DNA from: Planctomycetota bacterium
GTDB taxonomy: Bacteria > Planctomycetota > SZUA-567
Assembly (NCBI GenBank): GCA_031270145.1
Contig: JAISYD010000363.1
Span: 1-5,069 of the forward strand
Direction of reading: 5' to 3'
Length of the DNA: 5,069 nucleotides
Numbering within the stretch: the stretch's first letter is position 1; the number at the start of each line of letters is the position of its first letter. Below, piece by piece: positions 1-5,069 of the stretch. A program made the translations under genes and the position numbers. The notes under the pieces are model-generated. The model made no database searches and had not been told where the DNA came from. It worked only from the letters and a program-made list of their open reading frames with translations.

Positions 1-3
1 GAC

Positions 4-11
4 GAGAGGGG
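4..11 (+). promoter_or_regulatory. Probable ribosome binding site of the MATE gene
   Basis: The purine run GAGAGGGG ends nine bases before the TTG at 21, a workable Shine-Dalgarno distance. The ATG at 33 is much further away, so this site favours TTG as the start. It lies at the window edge and the anti-SD match is only partial, so this is a moderate-confidence call. Confidence 0.45.
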
Positions 12-20
12 TTATGGCGC

Positions 21-1430
21 TTGCTTAATGACATGACCAGCGGCCCGCCGCTCCGCCAGATCCTCAAATTCGCCGTCCCCATGCTCATTGGCGGCATTTT
101 CCAGCTTTTCTACAACATCGCCGACATGCTGATCGTCGGCCGCGTCAACGGCTCCCGGGATCTGGCGGCCATCGGCGCCACCGCTTCGGCCACCTTCCTC
201 ATCCTCTCGGCGACGCTGGGCCTGGCCACCGCCTGCTCCATCGTCATGGCCCAGCATTTCGGGGCGGGCGGACGGCGCATGGTCCGCGTCACCCTGGTCG
301 GTTCCATATACATTTCCGGGCTTTGCGCCATTGCCATGACCGTTTTCGGCCTATACGGTTCGCGGACCTTGCTGCGCCTCCTGAACACGCCGCCGGAGAT
401 AATGGACGGCGCCGCGACCTATATGCGCATTTGCGTCGGCGTCGGCGGCCTGGGCGCCGTGGTCTACAATTCGGCCGCCGCCGTTCTGCGGGCGGTGGGT
501 GACAGCCGCACCCCGCTATATTTCCTCATCCTTTCCACCGTCACGAACATCCTGCTGGATTTGCTTTTCGTGATGGAATTCGGCCTGGGCGTGGCCGGAG
601 TGGCGGCGGCGACCGTCATTTCGCAGGCGGCGTCGGCCGTCATCTGCGTGCTTTACATCGCCGGCCGTCATCCCATTTTCCGCCCGCGGCGGGAGGATTG
701 GCGGCCGGATTGGCGCAACCTCGGAATGATTGGCCGGATCGGCGTTTCGCTGGCCCTGCAGGGCATATTCATTTCCGTCGGCGAGATGACCATCCTCGGG
801 GTGGTGAACAGCTTCGGATCCGACGTGACCGCCGCCTATCTGACTTCGCTCCGGGTGCAGCAATTCACCGTCATATTGTATTTCACCTTCACCGAGGCTT
901 TTGCGGTGTTCGCTGGGCAGAACCTAGGGGCGCGGTGCATCCGGCGCATCCGGGACGGCTTCTGGAAAATCGGCGGCGTGGTGATGATCCTTTGCTTCGT
1001 CTCGGCCGGGGCGATTTTCATCTTTGGCGATGATTTTGTCCGTTTGTTCATCGCGCCGGAGGATCCCCATATCGGGGAGATAACGGAAATTGCCCGGGGG
1101 TATCTGCGCGTTTCCAGTTGCCTCTATCCCTTCCTCGCCCTGATCATCATCCACAACAACGCGCTCCGGGGCATGGGCGACGCCTTTTACCCCCTGGTTT
1201 CCGGCTTGGTCGAACTCTTCGCCAAGGGCGGCCTGGCGATATTGCTGGGCGGCTGGTTCGGGTACTACGGGGTATGGTTCGCAGCCCCCATCGGCTGGTT
1301 GCTGGGCTTGATTCCGCCTGCCATCCGCTACCATTTTGGCGGCTGGGAGAAACTGGCTGATTCGGTCGCCGCCAAAAACGCGATATCGGTGCGCATCCAG
1401 GCCGAGTCGGCGCGGTTTTTCCCCAAGTGA
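21..1430 (+). CDS. MATE family efflux transporter (multidrug/cation antiporter)
   Basis: This is a 469-residue inner-membrane antiporter of the MATE superfamily, which exports cationic drugs or metabolites in exchange for Na+ or H+; the substrate cannot be read from sequence. The N terminus (NDMTSGPPLRQILKFAVPML) is the usual MATE opening before helix 1. Two homologous halves are visible, roughly residues 12-215 and 235-440, with about twelve hydrophobic segments. Family-typical stretches include FYNIADMLIVGR (30-41), AQHFGAG (77-83), LRAVGDSRTPLYF (156-168), the second-half counterpart AGQNLGA (298-304) and LRGMGDAFYPL (382-392). Length is normal for the family, with no truncation. The start is TTG at 21 with a purine-rich site just upstream. 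ATG at 33 is an alternative, and the frame is also open back to the window edge, so a slightly earlier start cannot be excluded. Two other frames end at 26-28 and 34-36, so an upstream gene could finish here and be co-transcribed, but too little is visible to say. The gene converges on the ABC exporter gene. Confidence 0.94.
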   Translation: MLNDMTSGPPLRQILKFAVPMLIGGIFQLFYNIADMLIVGRVNGSRDLAAIGATASATFLILSATLGLATACSIVMAQHFGAGGRRMVRVTLVGSIYISGLCAIAMTVFGLYGSRTLLRLLNTPPEIMDGAATYMRICVGVGGLGAVVYNSAAAVLRAVGDSRTPLYFLILSTVTNILLDLLFVMEFGLGVAGVAAATVISQAASAVICVLYIAGRHPIFRPRREDWRPDWRNLGMIGRIGVSLALQGIFISVGEMTILGVVNSFGSDVTAAYLTSLRVQQFTVILYFTFTEAFAVFAGQNLGARCIRRIRDGFWKIGGVVMILCFVSAGAIFIFGDDFVRLFIAPEDPHIGEITEIARGYLRVSSCLYPFLALIIIHNNALRGMGDAFYPLVSGLVELFAKGGLAILLGGWFGYYGVWFAAPIGWLLGLIPPAIRYHFGGWEKLADSVAAKNAISVRIQAESARFFPK

Positions 1431-1456
1431 TCCGGCGGCGATCCGGAAAAACGGCG
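1411..1456. repeat. Imperfect inverted repeat over the convergent gene ends
   Basis: Arms 1411-1422 (CGCGGTTTTTCC) and 1445-1456 (GGAAAAACGGCG) pair at 11 of 12 positions, with the one mismatch at 1414/1453, around a 22-base loop. The left arm lies in the last codons of the MATE gene and the right arm ends at the base next to the ABC stop codon. A smaller dyad, TCCGG (1431-1435) with CCGGA (1443-1447), lies across the loop and right arm and would compete with it. Position suggests a shared transcript-end structure for both genes. However, neither strand has a run of T after the stem (the T/A tracts are inside it), so it is not a textbook intrinsic terminator. Confidence 0.4.
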
Positions 1457-3673
1457 CTATTCCAGGGCGACCGCGTTGGCCTCGGCCCGCAGGCGGTTCA
1501 ATTCGGTCTGGGTCCGCACCAGGTTGGCGTAGATGCCGTCTTTCCCCATAAGCTCTTCGTGGCGCCCCACCTCCACTATTCTGCCCTCTTCCACCACCAC
1601 CAGGCGATCGGCGTTCCTCAGGGTGGCCAGGCGGTGCGCGATGGCGATCACCGTGCGGCCCCGGACCAACTCCGCCAAGGCGGACTGGATGGCTTTTTCC
1701 GTCTCCGAGTCGACGCTGGAGGTGGCCTCGTCCAGGACTAGGATCGGCGGATCCCGGAGCACGGCCCGGGCAATGGCGATGCGCTGCCGCTCGCCCCCGG
1801 ACAGGGTTAGGCCGCCCTCGCCCACCTGGGTGTCGTAGCCGAACTCCTTGTCGATAATGAAATCGTGCGCGTGCGCCGCCTTGGCCGCCCGGACCGCCAA
1901 GGCGAAATCCGCCTCCGGACAGCCGTAACGGATGTTTTCCAGGATCGAGTCGCGGAACAGGAACGGCTCCTGCATCACCATTCCGATCTGGCGGCGCAAG
2001 TCGGCCAGCCGCATTTCCCGGATGGGCAGTCCATCGATGAGGATCTCCCCCGAGTCGGGATTGTAAAAGCGGCACAGCAAATTGATGATGGTCGATTTGC
2101 CCGAGCCCGATTTTCCCACCAGTCCGATCATTTCGCCGGGCCGGATGTCTAGGCTCATCCCCTTGATCACCTCTTTTCCCCGCTCGTAGCTGAAGCGGAC
2201 GTTCCGGAATTCCACCCGTCCCCGGAAAGCGGGGGCCGCCTTCGCCTCCGGCGGGTCGTAGTTTTCCGGTTCGGCGTCGAGGACGGTGAAGATGCGCTCG
2301 GCGGCGGTGAAGGAGTGGTTCATCCAGTTGGCGATGACGGTGAACCATTGGAGCGGGCCGTAGAACATCCACATGTAGCCGACGAAGGCAGTGACGTCGC
2401 CCAGGGTCAGGGCCTCCTCCGGCAACCGCCCGACGATGCGGGTGGCGGCGAGGAACCACACCGCCGCCACCGCCATGGACATGAGCCAGAAGCTGCCCTC
2501 GCTGAAGGCGGCGTAGGAACGGTCAATCGCCACCACCAGGCTGAAAACGTCGGAGTTCAGGCCGGCGAAGCGCTGGGAGCGCTCGTCCTCCTGGCCCGCC
2601 GCCTTGACCGCCCTAAGCCCGCGCAGGGATTCGCCAAGGACGGTGTGAAGGGAACCCCAGCGGTTGCCCTCCTTCTGGAACAGGCTGTGCAGGCTTTTCC
2701 AAATCCAGCGCACCCCGAAAACCAGCGGGGGAACCGGAATGAACACCACTAGGGCCAGTTGCCAGTCAAGGCATAGGAGGATGCCGGCGATGGCGAAGAA
2801 GGTCAGGGTGTTGACGAACAGGTAGGGCAGCCCGTCGATGAGGAAGTGCTGCAATTCCTGGGTGTCGTGCATGGCCCGGGACGCCATCTCTCCCGTCTCG
2901 CGCCGGGAGAAGTAGCCGAGGGCCAGTCGCTGCATGCGCTCGTGGAGGAGTGAACGGAGATCGCCTATCAGCCGGGCCGAAAGCCAGGAGGCGAGATAGG
3001 TGGCGATGTAGCGGGTGATGAAGAACGCCGCCCCGCAGAGGATGATCATGCCGATCAGCCAGGGCAGGCGCTCCACCTGTCCGCCGATGATGACGTCGTC
3101 CATGATTTCCCGGGTCAGGAGGGGCGGCCACATCTGGGCCGGCAGGCCGATCAGGGTGGCGGCGGCCAGGATGGCCAGCCGCGGCCGGTTGGCCATGCCG
3201 AGCAGCCGGCGGAAGACCGAGAAGAAATTGACGCAGACCGGGCAACTGGCCCCCCGTTCCGGCAGGGGGTTGCCGCAACGGGGGCAGACGGCTGGCGGCT
3301 CGGGTTCCGGCGCGTCGACGGCAAGGCCGGCGGCCAGATTGTTCAGCAGGCGGCAGAAGGCGCCGAATTCCGGAGTAAGGGCCCGGGTGTAGCGGATCAG
3401 CCGCGTCTCTCCGCCGTCGCGCAATTCCGCGGTCAGTCTAGCGCCGCCCGCCAGCTCGTCGACCCGAACCTCCCGTACGTCCCGGAGATCAAGGGCGATC
3501 CGGACGCCGTCCGCGTCCATGACCAACAGTTTTTCGCCCTTGAGGACAAGGCGGGGCGCTCCGGAGCGGCCGGCGGACTCCACGTCGGACATCTGCGCGA
3601 GGCGGATTTCGCCGTCCGGCGCCTCGCGGGCGGCCAGTTCCGCCAATTCCGGCGGCAATTTGCCGTCAAGCAT
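1457..3673 (-). CDS. ABC exporter (fused permease-ATPase) with N-terminal PH-like domain and zinc ribbon
   Basis: This 738-residue protein is a half-transporter of the MsbA/multidrug exporter type, expected to dimerise in the inner membrane and export a lipid, drug or peptide using ATP; the substrate is unknown. Order of parts: residues about 20-115, a predicted beta-rich PH/GRAM-like domain closed by a helix (inference from hydrophobic pattern); residues 130-147, a CxxC-x10-CxxC zinc ribbon (C130, C133, C144, C147); then an ABC exporter membrane domain at about 160-455 with six hydrophobic segments near 166-186, 204-224, 280-300, 303-323, 393-413 and 424-450. The ATPase domain covers about 485-725: Walker A GKSGSGKST (520-528, Lys526), Q-loop Gln568, signature LSGGERQ (624-630), Walker B ILVLDE (644-649, catalytic Glu649), D-loop SSVD (652-655) and switch His680. 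All catalytic residues are intact. The ATG at 3671-3673 has no good Shine-Dalgarno. In-frame Met28 is an alternative but also lacks one and would cut into the extension. The gene is divergent from cheA and convergent with the MATE gene. The ordinary exporter core is certain; the role of the extension is not. Confidence 0.95.
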   Translation of the reverse strand: MLDGKLPPELAELAAREAPDGEIRLAQMSDVESAGRSGAPRLVLKGEKLLVMDADGVRIALDLRDVREVRVDELAGGARLTAELRDGGETRLIRYTRALTPEFGAFCRLLNNLAAGLAVDAPEPEPPAVCPRCGNPLPERGASCPVCVNFFSVFRRLLGMANRPRLAILAAATLIGLPAQMWPPLLTREIMDDVIIGGQVERLPWLIGMIILCGAAFFITRYIATYLASWLSARLIGDLRSLLHERMQRLALGYFSRRETGEMASRAMHDTQELQHFLIDGLPYLFVNTLTFFAIAGILLCLDWQLALVVFIPVPPLVFGVRWIWKSLHSLFQKEGNRWGSLHTVLGESLRGLRAVKAAGQEDERSQRFAGLNSDVFSLVVAIDRSYAAFSEGSFWLMSMAVAAVWFLAATRIVGRLPEEALTLGDVTAFVGYMWMFYGPLQWFTVIANWMNHSFTAAERIFTVLDAEPENYDPPEAKAAPAFRGRVEFRNVRFSYERGKEVIKGMSLDIRPGEMIGLVGKSGSGKSTIINLLCRFYNPDSGEILIDGLPIREMRLADLRRQIGMVMQEPFLFRDSILENIRYGCPEADFALAVRAAKAAHAHDFIIDKEFGYDTQVGEGGLTLSGGERQRIAIARAVLRDPPILVLDEATSSVDSETEKAIQSALAELVRGRTVIAIAHRLATLRNADRLVVVEEGRIVEVGRHEELMGKDGIYANLVRTQTELNRLRAEANAVALE

Positions 3674-3695
3674 GGGCGGACCGACGGCGGCGCGT

Positions 3696-3707
3696 AAAGT
3701 TCACTTT
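3696..3707. promoter_or_regulatory. Small dyad, possible operator in the divergent intergenic region
   Basis: AAAGT-TC-ACTTT is a perfect 5-base-arm inverted repeat lying between the two divergent genes, just upstream of and touching the candidate cheA promoter. Its position would suit a repressor or activator site acting on either gene. It is short enough to arise by chance and no partner copy is seen, so this is only a candidate. No convincing minus-strand promoter for the ABC gene was found in this region. Confidence 0.2.
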
Positions 3708-3710
3708 GAC

Positions 3711-3739
3711 TTGCTTTCCTTGTTTCCCGGGCATAGAAT
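3711..3739 (+). promoter_or_regulatory. Candidate sigma70-type promoter for cheA
   Basis: A good -10 element, TAGAAT (3734-3739, five of six matches to TATAAT), lies 17 bases after TTGCTT (3711-3716), a weak -35 hexamer. A better -35, TTGACT (3706-3711), overlaps it but would give a 22-base spacer, which is too long. This is the only AT-rich patch in the intergenic region. Transcription from here would give a leader of about 75 bases before the start at 3823. Within it, GCGC/GGA at 3747-3753 can pair with TCC/GCGC at 3791-3799, and CCGCC 3759-3763 with GGCGG 3778-3782. Such stems are expected in GC-rich DNA, and no known riboswitch class was recognised. Confidence 0.4.
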
Positions 3740-3812
3740 TAAGGATGCGCGGAACCCTCCGCCATCCGGAAGCCGTCGGCGGGACGTTGCTCCGTGCGCT
3801 CGCGGCCGGGTT

Positions 3813-3817
3813 GGAGA
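3813..3817 (+). promoter_or_regulatory. Shine-Dalgarno of cheA
   Basis: GGAGA ends five bases before the ATG at 3823, a normal distance. It decides the start over the in-frame ATG at 3745, which would add 26 residues (MRGTLRHPEA...) without family resemblance. The only ribosome-binding candidate for that upstream ATG, AAGG, directly abuts the codon, which is too close. If transcription begins near 3746, the upstream ATG would fall at or before the RNA end. Confidence 0.7.
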
Positions 3818-3822
3818 ACCAC

Positions 3823-5069
3823 ATGCTGAACAAGTCGCTACTCGATAAATTGCGTCAAATCGCCTTATCCCTGGACCGGCTCGGCGTCTCCTCGTCCGAC
3901 GGAGAATGGCACGGCCTGGCCGACGCGGCCGATGGCCTGATCGGCGATTTCCTCCAGGCCGGCGATTCCGACGCCCATGATTTGCTCCAGCTCCTCCGCG
4001 ACGTGGCCAACAGCCTGGCGAAAGGCATGATAGCGGATCCGGCCGAGGGAGTAAAGACGATTCACAGCATCGTCGACGTCCTGAATGGTCTGGGGACGCC
4101 GGCCGGCATGTCGGAATCGCTGCGCAAACAGGCGCTGGCCGAGGGCAAGCTGTTTTTCCGCGACGTGGAAAGGGAGGAGTCGCGGGTGGACGAGGAGTCC
4201 GCCTTCGAGGGCGACGAAGAACGCCGCGAGATGATCATGTCCATCGAATCCCGCATCGACGAGTTGGACGGCGATCTCCTGAACCTCAACCCGCCGGTCG
4301 CTGATTCGGAGCAGGTGCGCGCCATTTTCCGGCAATTCCACACTCTGAAGGGAGAGGGGGCGATTTGCGGCATCAAGAGCGTGGCCGAATTCTGCCACGG
4401 CATAGAGACCGAGATTGAGGACGCCCGGAACGGCAATCTGATCATCACCAGCGAAATCGTCGCCATCCTCCAAGAGCTTTCCGGCATCCTCCGTCCCATC
4501 CTCGCCGGCAAGAGCCGGGAGGAGATTGGCGAGGAAATGATCCAGTCGCTCATGGATGAATTGCGGCTCACGGTGTCGGAGGCCAAGGAAATGGCCGCGA
4601 GGGGCAATGTCTCTTCGGGGCCGGCGGTCGCGGCGGGCGGGAACGGAGGGGACGGATCCGGAGACGGCGCCACCGCCGATCCGTTCGCCGATTTTTTTTC
4701 CGGTTTCGCCCCGCCGCCGGAAAAATTGCCGGACGGCGTTTCCGCCGCCGGCGAGGCGGGAATGGCTCCGGAGTTCTCCGACGCCGTCGGCCGGCGGGAG
4801 GCGGCGGATTTGTCCGAAAACCTCGGCGCCGAGGATTTTCTCGCCGCTCTAGGGAATATCGTCAAGCCGGACAACCCGGACGAGAGGCCGGAAGCCGGGA
4901 AAACCGGTTCGCACGGGAAATCCCCGGCCGACACGATCATCGAGTCTGGCGAATTGCTGGGCGCCGCCGGCGACACGGCCGCGCTCAAGAAAGAGGTGGT
5001 GGAAAAAAAAGGTCGAGGAAAACAAGGTCAAGGCCATCTCGGTCGATGTCGCGCGCCTGGACGATCTTC
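3823..5069 (+). CDS. cheA: CheA-type chemotaxis histidine kinase, 5' part, with apparent frame break at 5003-5010
   Basis: CheA is the cytoplasmic kinase of chemotaxis-like arrays: it autophosphorylates on a histidine of its HPt (P1) domain and passes phosphate to CheY/CheB. Residues 1-106 form a helical, acidic region without an obvious phospho-acceptor. Residues about 128-235 are the HPt domain, with the diagnostic RQFHTLKGEG motif (His173 at 4339-4341) and the following helices. Residues about 260-395 are a Gly/Ala/Pro/Asp-rich linker with no recognisable P2 (CheY-binding) domain. The reading frame from 3823 stays open to the window end, but after the eight A at 5003-5010 it becomes Gly/Arg/Gln-rich and unlike CheA. 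The frame used by codons starting at 5012 instead reads VEENKVKAISVDVARLDDL, matching the usual start of the CheA dimerisation (P3) domain. One extra base therefore seems present, and the true product probably continues in that other frame. The rest (P3, kinase P4, CheW-like P5) would lie beyond the window. The start is ATG 3823 with GGAGA upstream. CheA identity rests on the HPt motif plus the shifted P3 start. An HPt-containing response regulator or hybrid kinase is a less likely alternative. Confidence 0.85.
   Translation, partial: MLNKSLLDKLRQIALSLDRLGVSSSDGEWHGLADAADGLIGDFLQAGDSDAHDLLQLLRDVANSLAKGMIADPAEGVKTIHSIVDVLNGLGTPAGMSESLRKQALAEGKLFFRDVEREESRVDEESAFEGDEERREMIMSIESRIDELDGDLLNLNPPVADSEQVRAIFRQFHTLKGEGAICGIKSVAEFCHGIETEIEDARNGNLIITSEIVAILQELSGILRPILAGKSREEIGEEMIQSLMDELRLTVSEAKEMAARGNVSSGPAVAAGGNGGDGSGDGATADPFADFFSGFAPPPEKLPDGVSAAGEAGMAPEFSDAVGRREAADLSENLGAEDFLAALGNIVKPDNPDERPEAGKTGSHGKSPADTIIESGELLGAAGDTAALKKEVVEKKGRGKQGQGHLGRCRAPGRS
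5003..5010 (+). other. A8 homopolymer at the cheA frame break
   Basis: Eight consecutive A follow GTG GTG G. With seven A the codons would run GAA AAA AAG GTC GAG GAA AAC AAG and continue into CheA-like sequence. With eight, the frame moves off it. The site is thus a single-base indel relative to the expected gene. It may be an assembly or sequencing error in a homopolymer, an inactivating mutation, a phase-variable tract, or a transcriptional slippage site that makes a mixture of frames. The break is seen directly; its cause is not. Confidence 0.8.

Noticed and set aside
1429..1447. Intrinsic terminator from the TCCGG/CCGGA dyad
   Set aside because: The stem is only five base pairs and is followed by A rather than T on the plus strand. 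On the minus strand the T run precedes the stem. It is equally well read as the direct repeat GATCCGG.
924..2459. Long minus-strand open frame of about 511 codons
   Set aside because: It overlaps the ABC and MATE genes in another frame, is rich in Arg, Gly, Pro and His as expected from out-of-frame GC-rich DNA, and has no recognisable domain. The ABC and MATE readings have complete family motifs.
3745..3822. c-di-GMP-type riboswitch in the cheA leader
   Set aside because: The leader has GC-rich stems and a GGGACG string, but the conserved core sequences of known GEMM classes are absent.
3865..4473. Minus-strand open frame of about 202 codons
   Set aside because: It is antisense to the CheA N-terminal and HPt coding sequence. 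There is no ribosome site or domain support, and the sense strand carries the HTLKG motif.
4062..4988. Minus-strand open frame of about 308 codons opposite cheA
   Set aside because: It is Ser/Pro/Arg-rich with no family motif. It lies opposite the HPt domain and linker, whose plus-strand reading is clearly coding.
5002..5012. Programmed -1 ribosomal frameshift at the A.AAA.AAA heptamer
   Set aside because: The heptamer is in phase, but a -1 slip leads to an Arg/Ser-rich frame without CheA resemblance. The CheA-like frame needs +1 (or -2), so a classic -1 signal does not explain it.

Overview
The window is GC-rich bacterial DNA with strong G/C bias at third codon positions. It holds three protein genes and almost no spare sequence. 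No RNA gene, insertion sequence or CRISPR array is visible. The genes are bacterial, but the phylum cannot be fixed from this sequence alone. A zinc-ribbon ABC exporter and a chemotaxis kinase with long linkers suggest a high-GC Gram-negative-type lineage, possibly a Planctomycetota-Lentisphaerota-like or deltaproteobacterial-like group; this is only an impression.

Layout: (1) 21-1430, plus strand, a full-length MATE family multidrug/cation antiporter, probably starting at TTG. (2) 1457-3673, minus strand, a complete single-chain (half-transporter) ABC exporter of 738 residues. Its permease and ATPase halves are preceded by about 160 extra residues: a predicted PH-like beta domain followed by a CxxC...CxxC zinc ribbon. 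The MATE and ABC genes converge, with 26 bases between their stops, and a 12-base-arm imperfect inverted repeat sits exactly over the junction. (3) 3674-3822, a 149-base divergent intergenic region with a candidate sigma70-type promoter, a small dyad and a clear Shine-Dalgarno for the next gene. (4) 3823 to the window end, plus strand, the 5' part of a CheA-type chemotaxis histidine kinase gene. It encodes an N-terminal helical region, an HPt (P1) domain with phospho-acceptor His173, a long low-complexity linker, and the first residues of the dimerisation domain.

The most notable observation is in cheA. The upstream frame is open and clearly coding up to a run of eight A at 5003-5010. The sequence after it that looks like the start of the CheA dimerisation domain lies in a different frame, reachable by removing one base. 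This is an assembly or sequencing indel, a real frameshift mutation, or a slippage site. The window alone cannot decide which.

The genes do not form an obvious shared pathway: two are membrane exporters in convergent orientation and the third is a signalling kinase divergent from the ABC gene. I do not see a convincing undescribed multi-gene system. The points worth following are the cheA frame break, the accessory N-terminal domains of the ABC exporter, and a possible degenerate HPt unit at the CheA N terminus.
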